Origin: a virus
Direction: 5' to 3' (one strand)
DNA length: 28,909 nt
IMG/VR virus record: IMGVR_UViG_3300047322_000431
Coordinates: 1 to 28,909 of that record
Below are positions 15,087-21,533 of the stretch, piece after piece; position 1 is the first letter of the stretch, and each line of letters opens with the position of its first letter. The position numbers were made by a program, and so were the translations under genes. Under the pieces are notes generated by a model, which saw only the letters and a list, made by a program, of their open reading frames with translations, was not told where the DNA came from and did no database searches.

Positions 15087-16445
15087 CTATCGGTGAATGT
15101 GATCGGATTGGATGCGTTTGGCCGGGATATGGACGAATTTCGTGAACAGGTAATAGCCGATCGCGTCGGGAACGTGATCGAAGCCGAGTTCCTTGTCCGG
15201 GTCGTTCGTGCCTTCCTTGTAGACAAGCTGTTCGAGGCACTTGACCGTCTCTTTGCACGACGGGTCGACGAAGTAGTGACGTTTGCCGTCTGCCGACTTG
15301 ATGCGCCCGTTGACGTAGTTGATCCGGTCGCGCACCAGCGGGTGAGCGTCCATCGCGATGACCTTGAAGCCATACGAGCGAAGTATCGAAATATCCGTTT
15401 TGCCCTGCGCGCTCGTCTTGCGTTGTGCGCCGGCCGGGTCCGGATAGATCGTGATGTGATCGAGCTTCGGTTGCGTCGGGTCGAACGACGGAAGACCGTA
15501 GGCATCGCGCAGCACGCCCGCCATTTCGTCGGTGTTCGACGTCGGAATGACGTGCTCGGCGATGCACCAGATTTCGCCGTTCGCTTGCTCCTGATGCACG
15601 ACCGCTGACATTGGGTTGACGTTAAAATCCATTCCGATGTGCAGCGGCAGCGCCGGGTTATATGCGCAGGGCTTGACCGACTCGCGCCGATGGAAGTCGT
15701 AATAGACGCGCCCGGAATAGTTCTCGAACGAGCCTTCGTATTCCTGGCGGAACGTGCGCGGGTCTAGCGTGCGCCGAGCGGCCTCGACTTCTTCGGGCGG
15801 GACGTTGCCGCCTTGCACCGACGTATAGAGCCATGACTTGTGATCAGGCTCGCCGCCTTCCTGCCCGGCAACCCATGAGTCATAGCAATGGTTGAAGCCC
15901 TTCGGCGTGCCGATGCGCAAGCAATGGCCGCCGACATACTTCACGCCGTCGATTTCGTATTTGCACGTCGAGAGCATCGGGCGCAGAACTTCCTTCCACG
16001 CCTCATAGGGGCAATCCGCCCATTCGTCGACGAGCGCGAAGAACAGGCCGGAGCCGCGCAGGTTGTCGTATTCGTTCAGCCCGACAATCCGGATGATGTG
16101 GCCGGTCTTGAGCAGGATGAAACATTCCGACTCGTTCGGCTTGCTGTCCATCCATGCGCGCGGTATAGCTCGCTTCAGCCGGCGCCAGAACACGCGCTTG
16201 GCCTGCTTGAACGTCGGCGCGGCGTACCAGATTTCGTCGTCGGGGCTAACCTTCCAGCGTGCCGCCAGTTGAGCCGCGCGCCGCATCTCTTTTGCGCCGA
16301 GGAACGTCTTGCCGAAGCGTCGGCCGCACACGGCATCGCGGAAGCGGGCTTTCGGTTGCCATCCCCACGCGTAAATGTTCGCTTGCTTCGCCGTAAGCTG
16401 GATCGACTCGAATACGCTCGTCGGTCCCGTTGGTCGTTTCGCCAT
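15087..16445 (-). CDS. terL: Terminase large subunit
   Basis: 452 aa, starting at ATG 16445-16443, one base after the TerS stop; an 11-codon longer reading is less likely. The ATPase has Walker A CGRRFGKT (40-47), Walker B FFALVDEW (135-142) and a GTPKGFN coupling motif (179-185). The RNase H-like nuclease has Asp at 273 in GMDFNVNP, Asp 336 in IYPDPAG and Asp 427 in DHVPDAIG, so all three metal-binding acidic residues are present. The enzyme cuts concatemeric DNA and pumps it through the portal. Packaging mode (pac or cos) cannot be read from this window. Confidence 0.95.
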   Translation of the reverse strand: MAKRPTGPTSVFESIQLTAKQANIYAWGWQPKARFRDAVCGRRFGKTFLGAKEMRRAAQLAARWKVSPDDEIWYAAPTFKQAKRVFWRRLKRAIPRAWMDSKPNESECFILLKTGHIIRIVGLNEYDNLRGSGLFFALVDEWADCPYEAWKEVLRPMLSTCKYEIDGVKYVGGHCLRIGTPKGFNHCYDSWVAGQEGGEPDHKSWLYTSVQGGNVPPEEVEAARRTLDPRTFRQEYEGSFENYSGRVYYDFHRRESVKPCAYNPALPLHIGMDFNVNPMSAVVHQEQANGEIWCIAEHVIPTSNTDEMAGVLRDAYGLPSFDPTQPKLDHITIYPDPAGAQRKTSAQGKTDISILRSYGFKVIAMDAHPLVRDRINYVNGRIKSADGKRHYFVDPSCKETVKCLEQLVYKEGTNDPDKELGFDHVPDAIGYYLFTKFVHIPAKRIQSDHIHR

Positions 16446-16446
16446 G

Positions 16447-16992
16447 TCAGAGAATCGGCTTTTCGGGGATCGGCTCATCCGGAGAGATGAATGTGTCCGT
16501 CGCGGTCATATCGCTGTCGTCGCCGCCGCTAGAGTCGCGCAGCATGTCCGCGCGCGTCTTTTCTAGCGACTCGATGCGCCGCGCCAGGCGTTCGACGTGC
16601 TCGCCGTAGTCGACGCGTTTGCGCACCGTCTCGTCGCCCGGCCCAAACTCCGACGCCTCGCGGTCGTGCTTCTGAATGACTTCGAGGCCGTGTTTCGGGT
16701 CGTCTTTCCACGCCTTAGCTTCAGCATCGAGCGCGCGCTGCATCCGGAAGCGGAGCAGGGTGATTTCGTCGTCGAGCGATCCGAGCCGCGCGCTCACGTC
16801 GTCGAAATCCGCCTTTTCCTCGTCGGTGAGGTGCCGGCCGTAGATGCCGTGTTTCTTCGCGTTCTGATTGCCTTCCGGCGCTCCGTCCGACAGCCCGCCA
16901 TGCACGCGGCAGACTTCCTTACCCGGAACCGCCTTTGCTGCGCACTGCGCGCCAGTGGAGCGCGCGAACGCTTTGCATTGCACGCGCTGCAT
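16447..16992 (-). CDS. Terminase small subunit-like, with Cys-rich N-terminus
   Basis: 181 aa from ATG 16992-16990 (AGGAG 8 bases upstream). Residues 1-35 hold Cys-x8-Cys spacing and a CRVHGG end (QCKAFARSTGAQCAAKAVPG), resembling a small zinc-binding domain. This is followed by a GAPEGNQNAKKHGIYGRHLT motif (HGG...GNxNAxKHGxY) found in many phage terminase small subunits and packaging-associated proteins. Residues ~70-160 are helical and charged. It would recognise the packaging site and load TerL. The role is assigned from this motif plus position directly before terL as the first gene of the late operon. Confidence 0.82.
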   Translation of the reverse strand: MQRVQCKAFARSTGAQCAAKAVPGKEVCRVHGGLSDGAPEGNQNAKKHGIYGRHLTDEEKADFDDVSARLGSLDDEITLLRFRMQRALDAEAKAWKDDPKHGLEVIQKHDREASEFGPGDETVRKRVDYGEHVERLARRIESLEKTRADMLRDSSGGDDSDMTATDTFISPDEPIPEKPIL

Positions 16993-17004
16993 TGAAATCT
17001 CCTG

Positions 17005-17032
17005 TTGACATACGCTCTCCTTCGGGTAGTAT
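17005..17032 (+). promoter_or_regulatory. Sigma70-type promoter for rightward genes at 17067
   Basis: TTGACA at 17005-17010, 16-bp spacer, TAGTAT at 17027-17032. The predicted start is near 17039, 28 bp before the first ATG. It overlaps the leader of the divergent terminase operon. Confidence 0.65.
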
Positions 17033-17059
17033 TTCAGGTCAGCACAACCCGAAAGAGAG
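17015..17059. repeat. 13-bp inverted repeat at the divergent early/late junction
   Basis: CTCTCCTTCGGGT (17015-17027) is mirrored by ACCCGAAAGAGAG (17047-17059), 12 of 13 pairs, spacer 19 bp. It overlaps the -10 box of the rightward promoter and the ribosome binding site of the 17067 gene, so it may be an operator or a leader hairpin in terS mRNA. Confidence 0.55.
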
Positions 17060-17066
17060 AGCACGA

Positions 17067-17234
17067 ATGAAAGATAAATCGAAGCCGGCCGCGATTGAGC
17101 GACCGACGCGCACCGTGTACGTGAACCTGTTCGCGAACGGTCACGCCGACTGGTTCGACACCGAAGCCGAAGCCCGCGCGGGATTGAACGCTCGCGCGCT
17201 GAAAATTGCTGTGCCGGTTACTTACGAGGTGTGA
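17067..17234 (+). CDS. Small hypothetical protein, first rightward accessory gene
   Basis: 55 aa beginning MKDKSKPAAIERPTRTVYVN; ATG 17067 has GAAAGAGAGAG upstream and lies 28 bp after the predicted transcription start. It has two beta strands (TRTVYVNLFANGHADWF) and a helix (TEAEARAGLNARALKIAVPV), resembling tiny beta-beta-alpha phage proteins that handle a header-like 'NLYANG...F..E.EA' pattern. No assigned function. Coupled to the next gene by GTGA overlap. Confidence 0.7.
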   Translation: MKDKSKPAAIERPTRTVYVNLFANGHADWFDTEAEARAGLNARALKIAVPVTYEV

Positions 17235-18367
17235 GCGTGACTGACGACGAAATCCTGATCCTGTGGCAAGACTTGAACAACGCGTTTATGCGCCGCGGGG
17301 CAGACCGCGATACGCCGGTGATCGTGCAATTCGCCCGCGCCCTTCTCTCCGCGAGCATCGCCGACACAGCGGGGGCACTGAGCGCAGAGCAAGAGCGGGA
17401 GCAGTTTGAAGCTGATTACGCGACCGTATGGAATGCGGCATTGAAAAACAATGGATGGAACGGAGACCACGTAGCCGGTGATGTGAAAGACCTGCGCGAA
17501 GGCGATACCTATGGCGAAGGGCGCGATTACCTAAACGCGCGATGGGAAGGCTGGCAAGCCCGCGCCGCTTTGAATGCCCCCGCGAGTCAGGAGCGTGCGG
17601 ACGCCGACACAGCATGGCAAGTCACGATAGATAGCCGCGACCTGTTCGACAAGCTGCGAGCTTGCTGGCGCGACGGACAAAGCTATGGGGCGTCTTCTGA
17701 ACAGGCAAGCTGGTCAATGGCGACAGATTACGCCGTGAAGGCAATAGAGTTCTTGAAAATCGCCACTCCCGCGAGTTCGGTAGCCGATGGCGGAAAGGGT
17801 GAGGCGGCACTCAAGCTGGAAGGGGAATTGGCTGTAGCTATGAGCATTATCGAGGCGATGCGCTCTGAACTAAACGCCCCGCAAGCCGAGTGCGCACCGC
17901 AACAGACAGACGCCGAAGCACTCTACGAAGCATGGCAAAACACGCTCAAGCATGTTGAAACGCAGCCGGGCAGCCCGAATTTTGACGGCGCAGAAGCTTA
18001 CGAAGCGCATTTGAATGCCGAGTGCGCACCGCGTGAGGCGCAGCCGGTGGCGTGCCCTCACTGTTGGGAAGTCGATTGCTTGACCTGCGGCACAGACGCC
18101 GCCCCTACGCCTGAGCGTGCGGACGCCGCCCCTCTCGCCCAGTCCGCAGAGCAAGACAGGATTGATGCGGAGCGGTATCGCTTCCTCCGCGACAAGATGC
18201 GCTTTTCCTCGCCTCCCGGCGATATTCCGACCATGACGCTGAGCGCTCCGCTCGAAGCGCCGACGCATGACACGCATAAGGATTGGATCAGCGATCGCTT
18301 TGATGCCAGCGTGGACCGCACCATCGACGCCGCCATCGCGTCGCAATCCAAGGAGCCGCGAAGCTAA
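17231..18367 (+). CDS. Mosaic phage accessory protein with W-rich and C-terminal ERYRFLRD domains
   Basis: 378 aa from GTG 17231 overlapping the previous stop; a second GTG lies at 17237. It is modular. An N-terminal EADYATVWNAALKNNGW...YLNARWEGWQARAALNA segment (W-x-x-W-x-A-R-A-A) occurs in many Burkholderia phage proteins. A related ALYEAWQNTLKHVE segment recurs near residues 225-240. A CPHCWEVDCLTCG cluster near residues 265-280 may bind zinc. The end has AERYRFLRDKM...FDASVDRTIDAAI, also a common phage tail-piece. The biochemical role is unknown; it looks like a fusion of short accessory modules joined by Ala/Glu-rich linkers. Its end overlaps the opposite gene by 4 bp. Confidence 0.75.
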   Translation: MSVTDDEILILWQDLNNAFMRRGADRDTPVIVQFARALLSASIADTAGALSAEQEREQFEADYATVWNAALKNNGWNGDHVAGDVKDLREGDTYGEGRDYLNARWEGWQARAALNAPASQERADADTAWQVTIDSRDLFDKLRACWRDGQSYGASSEQASWSMATDYAVKAIEFLKIATPASSVADGGKGEAALKLEGELAVAMSIIEAMRSELNAPQAECAPQQTDAEALYEAWQNTLKHVETQPGSPNFDGAEAYEAHLNAECAPREAQPVACPHCWEVDCLTCGTDAAPTPERADAAPLAQSAEQDRIDAERYRFLRDKMRFSSPPGDIPTMTLSAPLEAPTHDTHKDWISDRFDASVDRTIDAAIASQSKEPRS

Positions 18368-18651
18368 CCCTGCCGGCGTTGCGCCAGCGTCCGCTCGCTG
18401 AAGAACACCATCTTCTCCGCGTCGTACACCGCATCGCCGCCGCGCTTCTTCTTCCCCAGGGTGCGCTCTGCGCAGCTACGCCAGAGCGCCTTGAACACGT
18501 TCCCTTCTGCGAACGTCATGCCGAGAGCTTCGATGATGTCGTTGCACTCGGCGTCATATTGGGCGCCGCCGCTCGTCGGGTTCACGACAGCCACGCGGTA
18601 ATAGTTCACCGATCCGCCGGTGTGCTCGCCATCCTGCGCGATGTCGGTCAT
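18364..18651 (-). CDS. DUF3310-like protein (T7 gp1.7-related family)
   Basis: 95 aa from ATG 18651-18649 (AGGAGA upstream). NYYRV near the N-terminus, then AECNDIIEALGMTFAEGNVF and KALWRSC match the DUF3310 pattern (Y-x-V...CIDVIEA-x-G-x-x-F-x-x-G-N-x-x-K-Y-L-W-R), followed by a K-rich loop and a final helix (YDAEKMVFFSERTLAQRR) that fits D-x-x-K-A-x-x-Y-L-x-R. In T7 a member, gp1.7, is a nucleotide kinase; whether this copy has that activity is unknown. It is an isolated leftward gene between two rightward blocks, with a 4-bp tail-to-tail overlap. Confidence 0.7.
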   Translation of the reverse strand: MTDIAQDGEHTGGSVNYYRVAVVNPTSGGAQYDAECNDIIEALGMTFAEGNVFKALWRSCAERTLGKKKRGGDAVYDAEKMVFFSERTLAQRRQG

Positions 18652-18673
18652 CCTGGTTTCTCCTGAGCAAATC

Positions 18674-18698
18674 ACAGCGAAAATAGTTGTTGACTGTT
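18674..18698. repeat. Operator-like repeat, copy 1
   Basis: Imperfect dyad ACAG-N16...CTGT within a 25-bp element shared with 22278-22302 (22 or 23 of 25 bases) and, more weakly, 20448-20472 (20 of 25). The right half contains the -35 box of the promoter at 18690. Confidence 0.6.
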
Positions 18699-18719
18699 CG
18701 AATCTCTGGGCGGTATGAT
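18690..18719 (+). promoter_or_regulatory. Promoter for the 18764 small-gene cluster
   Basis: TTGACT at 18690-18695, 18-bp spacer, TATGAT at 18714-18719. The -35 box is the right half of the operator-like repeat, so binding there would block RNA polymerase. Confidence 0.65.
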
Positions 18720-18763
18720 TCATCCCATGCGCTGAACGACGCGCACCAACCGGAGAGAGCAAA

Positions 18764-18931
18764 ATGTTCAAGTATACGATCACGTTTCAGCGCGAAAACG
18801 GCACGGCGTTCAAGGTTGCGTATCGCGCAGGCAGCAAGAAAGAAGCGATCTTTTTCTGCTCGAACGAGCTTGCCAAGTGCGGCGAAATCAATCTGCGCGT
18901 CATCAGCACGATCGAACACGCTCTGATCTAA
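18764..18931 (+). CDS. Small phage protein (55 aa)
   Basis: MFKYTITFQRENGTAFKVAY followed by RAGSKKEAIFFCSNEL and a final beta strand. The ATG at 18764 has GGAGAGAG 5 bases upstream and lies downstream of a good promoter, so the gene is well supported despite its length. The beta-beta-alpha-beta layout with a KEAI helix resembles small ferredoxin-like phage proteins. No function recognised. First of a cluster of three tiny rightward genes. Confidence 0.7.
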   Translation: MFKYTITFQRENGTAFKVAYRAGSKKEAIFFCSNELAKCGEINLRVISTIEHALI

Positions 18932-18942
18932 GCGAGCCATCC

Positions 18943-19116
18943 ATGAACAATTTCGAACTGAACACGATCGAGCAAGCCGCCGCGATGATTGCCCGCCTGA
19001 ACGCTTTCATCCTCGCGAACGGCCTGACGATGGAGAACGCAGCGCTGACCGGCGAGGCCGAAGCCCGCGCCAAGACGCTCAGCATCATCGCCAAAGTGCA
19101 TCGCGAGACGGCCTGA
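18943..19116 (+). CDS. Small helical phage protein (57 aa)
   Basis: Begins MNNFELNTIEQAAAMIARLN and continues with helices through LTGEAEARAKTLSIIAKVHR. ATG 18943 lies 11 bp after the previous stop, with GCGAG upstream. Predicted all-helical, Ala-rich; a hairpin of two helices is likely. Unrecognised. Co-transcribed with the gene at 18764. Confidence 0.6.
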   Translation: MNNFELNTIEQAAAMIARLNAFILANGLTMENAALTGEAEARAKTLSIIAKVHRETA

Positions 19117-19147
19117 TGCGCTACCTAAACAAACCGGAGCCGATAAT

Positions 19148-19234
19148 ATGACCCGCCTCGCGTACTATCGCCACCTGAGAGCGCAGGGCTTCGCGGCCCT
19201 TGACGCGTATCGATACATCAAGCATTGGCGCTAG
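19148..19234 (+). CDS. Very small basic phage protein (28 aa)
   Basis: MTRLAYYRHLRAQGFAALDA then YRYIKHWR. GGAG lies 9 bases before the ATG. The Y-Y-R-x-L-R-A-x-G-x-x-A-L-x-A-Y-R-Y pattern resembles short amphipathic helical peptides seen in other phage accessory regions. A terminator hairpin follows 12 bp after its stop, closing the cluster. Function unknown. Confidence 0.5.
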   Translation: MTRLAYYRHLRAQGFAALDAYRYIKHWR

Positions 19235-19245
19235 AATGACGCATC

Positions 19246-19266
19246 GCCCGCACGCGCGGGCTTTTC
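19246..19266 (+). terminator. Rho-independent terminator after small-gene cluster
   Basis: GCCCGC (19246-19251), 4-nt loop, GCGGGC (19256-19261), then TTTT. The U-tract is short, so some read-through into the 19279 gene is possible. Confidence 0.7.
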
Positions 19267-19278
19267 CACGTCGACGCC

Positions 19279-19566
19279 ATGAAAAAGACCATCACCGCAG
19301 TGCTCGCAGTCGCCTCGCTCAGCGCTCACGCCTACACAATCGGGCCGCCCGACGAGAAATGTCCTGATGGCGTCATTTGGTCCGATGGCATGCGCACATG
19401 TCGCGACCTCAAGGAAGAGAAGCAACGCGCGGCAATCTCAGCCGGCAATGAGCGCTACGCCTCAAAGCGTATCCAGAGCATTCCGGGAATCTGCGTCGGA
19501 GACGATTGCAACCGCATCTACAAGATTCAGCACTGGGACGCGCGAACCGGGCAAATGCTGAACTAG
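19279..19566 (+). CDS. Secreted/periplasmic small protein with signal peptide
   Basis: 95 aa. The N-terminus (MKKTITAVLAVASLSAHAYT) is a clear Sec signal peptide with an A-x-A cleavage site near residue 18. The mature part has four cysteines (EKCPDG, RTCRDL, GICVGDDC), suggesting two disulfides in the periplasm. No catalytic motif seen. It starts just after a terminator and has a weak ribosome site; no separate promoter was recognised. A phage-encoded exported protein may alter the host envelope (superinfection exclusion or a moron), but this is only inference. Ends tail to tail with the next gene, overlapping 4 bp. Confidence 0.7.
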   Translation: MKKTITAVLAVASLSAHAYTIGPPDEKCPDGVIWSDGMRTCRDLKEEKQRAAISAGNERYASKRIQSIPGICVGDDCNRIYKIQHWDARTGQMLN

Positions 19567-19727
19567 AGCTGCGCCATCGCCACCGGATCGCAGCACACCG
19601 CGCCGAGCGCCTTCCAGTGATCGCACCAGAAGCAACGGACCTCGCGCGCGTCTTGGGGCTGATTCTCGTGCGCGCGCGGGTAGTTAGTGACTCGGTAGCG
19701 AATCGCTTCACGCAGCTCGTCGTTCAT
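19563..19727 (-). CDS. Small Cys-rich putative zinc-binding protein (54 aa)
   Basis: The minus strand from ATG 19727-19725 reads MNDELREAIRYRVTNYPRAH, then a VRCFWCDHW segment and a VCCDP segment, stop at 19565-19563. Two Cys-x2-Cys-like pairs (C-F-W-C and C-C) with His suggest a zinc ribbon. Third positions are mostly G/C. GGGTGGG lies upstream. The stop overlaps that of the secreted-protein gene on the other strand. Last gene of the leftward accessory operon 22255-19563. Confidence 0.6.
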   Translation of the reverse strand: MNDELREAIRYRVTNYPRAHENQPQDAREVRCFWCDHWKALGAVCCDPVAMAQL

Positions 19728-19761
19728 CCGTCCCACCCTTCATTTTGTCTCAGCGCGTCAT

Positions 19762-20151
19762 TCACGAGCAGAACCCGCCTAGCCCTGTCGGGCATCCCTG
19801 CTGCGTGCAGACATAGCCCATCACGCCATTCAGCACGATTCCGCACTTGCCGCACTTGTTCATATCCCATCCGATCTGCGGTCCGGGCGTCGGAACCTGC
19901 TTTGCGAGGCGCCGCACATCTTCCCGCAGCGCCTTTACCTCGCGCATTACGTCATCGAGCGTAACGGGTTCGCGCAGTAGCACCTCGTCTCGCTTTTCGT
20001 CGGCACAAAACGTAGCTAGCGCCCCGCGCAATTGCTCTTGCTGCGCCGGAGTCAGGTCAGGCTTCGGCGTTCCATCCGCGTTGAAGCAGTAGAAACCGCC
20101 CTCGCAGCCGATTGACGCGCAGCCGCCAGGCTTGCACTTGCCCTCGATCAT
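19762..20151 (-). CDS. Zinc-ribbon phage protein
   Basis: 129 aa. The N-terminus has four Cys in the first 25 residues (GKCKPGGCASIGCEGGFYCF). A middle helical section (VTLDDVMREVKALREDVRRL) could form a coiled coil. The C-terminus (NKCGKCGIVLNGVMGYVCTQ, then CPTGLGG) is a zinc ribbon of a type seen at the ends of many small phage proteins, with Cys-x2-Cys and Cys-x4-Cys pairs. It probably binds nucleic acid or protein; function unknown. Overlaps the upstream gene by 4 bp (ATGA). Confidence 0.75.
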   Translation of the reverse strand: MIEGKCKPGGCASIGCEGGFYCFNADGTPKPDLTPAQQEQLRGALATFCADEKRDEVLLREPVTLDDVMREVKALREDVRRLAKQVPTPGPQIGWDMNKCGKCGIVLNGVMGYVCTQQGCPTGLGGFCS

Positions 20152-20435
20152 CCAAACCTCGCAACACGCATGAACAGAATGTGCGCGTAGTCGCGCATGT
20201 GGCCGATCTGCCGGTCGAGCAGGAAACGATCGGTGTCGGGCAGGGCGCGGTATGCGTCGCTTCGCAGGAACGCGCAGAGCTTGCCGATACGCTCGTCGAG
20301 TTCGGCTTTCTCGTCGATCACGCGTTGTTGCCAGTCGGGGCGAACGGGGAAGAGCGGCATGTATTCGCGCTCGTAATCGTCCACGCTCCGCGCGATCGGC
20401 TCGACCAGGAGCATCATTCCGGCTTCGTCTATCAT
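20148..20435 (-). CDS. Conserved small helical phage protein
   Basis: 95 aa. The core (WQQRVIDEKAELDERIGKLC, then AFLRSDAYRAL and LLDRQIGHMRDYAHIL) matches a very common phage protein family built as a helical hairpin (R-V-x-x-E-K-x-E-L-x-x-K-I-x-x-L-x-x-F...L-L-x-x-Q...M-x-x-Y-x-x-I-L). The biochemical role is not established. GGGGAAAGAG precedes the ATG. An operator-like repeat (20448-20472) lies just upstream, so this gene may have its own regulated start. Confidence 0.75.
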   Translation of the reverse strand: MIDEAGMMLLVEPIARSVDDYEREYMPLFPVRPDWQQRVIDEKAELDERIGKLCAFLRSDAYRALPDTDRFLLDRQIGHMRDYAHILFMRVARFG

Positions 20436-20447
20436 CTCTTTCCCCGA

Positions 20448-20472
20448 ACAGTGGAAATTGTTATTGGCTGTT
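20448..20472. repeat. Operator-like repeat, copy 3 (degenerate)
   Basis: AACAG ... CTGTT dyad with a 16-bp centre; 20 of 25 bases match copy 1 at 18674. Here no -10 box follows on the plus strand; the element sits 12 bp upstream of the leftward gene starting at 20435. Confidence 0.5.
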
Positions 20473-20480
20473 AAGTTTGA

Positions 20481-20590
20481 GGGAGGCCGGGGACTCGAAC
20501 CCCGATTCGCGTTTGAGCTTCACCTGTGGCTCGTTACCGCTTCCCCGCTAGCGCTAGCATCGCGCGGGAACCCAGAAGTCAGCCCCTCCC
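20481..20590 (-). ncRNA. tRNA-like element with intact T arm and acceptor-type closing stem
   Basis: Read leftwards, a T arm CGGGG-TTCGAGT-CCCCG (20504-20488) has the invariant TTCRANY-type loop and a perfect 5-bp stem. It is followed by GCCTCCC, whose last six bases pair with GGGAGG at 20590-20585, making an acceptor-like helix. The element is 110 nt, too long for an ordinary tRNA, and I could not place a normal D arm or anticodon loop with U33. An internal GAGC/GCTC hairpin (loop 10 nt) and a TTCCC/GGGAA helix are present. No CCA is encoded. It could be a decayed tRNA, a tmRNA-like mimic or a structured RNA in the leftward transcript. Confidence 0.5.
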
Positions 20591-20598
20591 GAAACCGC

Positions 20599-20715
20599 TC
20601 ACCTTGTCGAGCACATCGCCGCCCACCGATCTAGCTCGATCGACCAGAGCCACGCCGCGCGAGCGTAGGCGTTCGCCCACATTCCGAAGCATTCGAATGC
20701 GTCAGTCACGAACAT
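20599..20715 (-). CDS. Small Trp/aromatic-rich protein (38 aa)
   Basis: MFVTDAFECFGMWANAYARA, then WLWSIELDRWAAMCSTR. AGGAG lies 7 bases before ATG 20715-20713, an excellent site. The peptide is amphipathic with four Trp; it could be membrane-associated. Unrecognised. It sits between a long hairpin and the tRNA-like element in the leftward operon. Confidence 0.6.
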   Translation of the reverse strand: MFVTDAFECFGMWANAYARAAWLWSIELDRWAAMCSTR

Positions 20716-20733
20716 GGGTGCTCCTGTAGGGGT

Positions 20734-20787
20734 GCGCGCTACCGGCCCGTATGTGTTGCCGGGTGCCTGCCCTGACCGGCAGCGCGC
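20734..20787 (-). other. 12-bp hairpin in the leftward transcript
   Basis: Arms 20734-20745 (GCGCGCTACCGG) and 20776-20787 (CCGGCAGCGCGC). The one mismatch on the plus strand is a G-U wobble in leftward RNA, giving a full 12-bp stem with a 30-nt loop. It is not followed by a U-tract; perhaps a processing or stability hairpin between genes. Confidence 0.5.
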
Positions 20788-20794
20788 GAAAGGG

Positions 20795-21181
20795 TTACGC
20801 AGGCTTGCGCGCCCGTTTCCGCTCTTCACGGAGCACGTGATCGAGCGTCGGCGCCGTGCCGTTGACGTCGAGCCATCGAATCGTGAACTCGCGCTGCTCG
20901 ACTTCCTCCATTTGCACGAAAGCGCCATCGATCGGCAGCGCGCCGAACGACATCACAGGATGGCGCCGGAAATAGCGGGTGACTTTGCCGCGCCGATCAG
21001 GGAGCTGAGCGACAAGCGTTTGCCACATACCCGCATCGGTTTCAGTGTCTACAGCCGCGCGCATGCCCGCATCGAATGCGTCGAGAACGATTTGCTGAAT
21101 ATCGACCCGATACGGATCGCCAACACGTGCAATCGCATCGAATGCAGCGCGAACCGCTTCGTATCGCTCGCGCTGACTCAT
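20795..21181 (-). CDS. Hypothetical phage protein (128 aa)
   Basis: Starts MSQRERYEAVRAAFDAIARV at ATG 21181-21179, with AAGG 8 bases upstream and an ATGA overlap with the previous gene. The first half is helical (DPYRVDIQQIVLDAFDAGMR); the second is beta-rich (GKVTRYFRRHPVMSFGALPI, EVEQREFTIRWLDVNGTAPT) with a basic end (REERKRARKPA). I do not recognise the family. Part of the leftward accessory operon. Confidence 0.65.
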   Translation of the reverse strand: MSQRERYEAVRAAFDAIARVGDPYRVDIQQIVLDAFDAGMRAAVDTETDAGMWQTLVAQLPDRRGKVTRYFRRHPVMSFGALPIDGAFVQMEEVEQREFTIRWLDVNGTAPTLDHVLREERKRARKPA

Positions 21182-21297
21182 TTCGCGACCTTCACCCGAC
21201 GCTTGCGCTGCGCCGCTCGACGCTCGCGCGATGCGTCTTTCTCTGCCTGCGTGATCGTGCGAGCTGTGACGACGGGGGAGATGTAGCGGATTGTCAT
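21178..21297 (-). CDS. Small basic protein (39 aa)
   Basis: MTIRYISPVVTARTITQAEK followed by DASRERRAAQRKRRVKVAK. AAAGGA lies 6 bases before the ATG at 21297-21295. Strongly basic C-terminal helix (9 Arg/Lys in the last 15 residues) suggests nucleic-acid binding. ATGA-coupled to the following gene. No family known to me. Confidence 0.6.
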   Translation of the reverse strand: MTIRYISPVVTARTITQAEKDASRERRAAQRKRRVKVAK

Positions 21298-21308
21298 TGG
21301 ATTCCTTT

Positions 21309-21533
21309 TTAGGTTGCGGGTGCAGTGAGGCCGCGCCACTTGTCACGCTGATGCGCCGATCGAATGTCTCGCCAGTCAAAAGCGCGCTCAGGCGTTTCCG
21401 CCGCGTACCCCCAGCACGCGCCATTCCAAAACTGGAACCACTTACGGCCGAACGCAGGCGCAGTCTCATAAACCCCGGCGTGCACCGGATTAACATTGCC
21501 CGGATACCAGGCCGTCATTTTTGCTTTTCTCAT
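21309..21533 (-). CDS. Conserved small phage protein with WYPG...WNG motif
   Basis: 74 aa beginning MRKAKMTAWYPGNVNPVHAG. The pattern W-Y-P-G-x-V-x-P-V-x-x-G-V-Y-E, then F-Q-F-W-N-G-x-x-W-G and Q-R-D-K-W-R-G-L is a widespread small phage family of unknown function, seemingly a beta-sandwich. ATG 21533-21531 has GGGAGAG upstream. It overlaps the short gene upstream by ATGA. Confidence 0.7.
   Translation of the reverse strand: MRKAKMTAWYPGNVNPVHAGVYETAPAFGRKWFQFWNGACWGYAAETPERAFDWRDIRSAHQRDKWRGLTAPAT

Noticed and set aside
20448-20480. Leftward promoter for the 20435 gene inside the degenerate repeat
   Set aside because: No convincing -35/-10 pair with 16-18 bp spacing could be placed.
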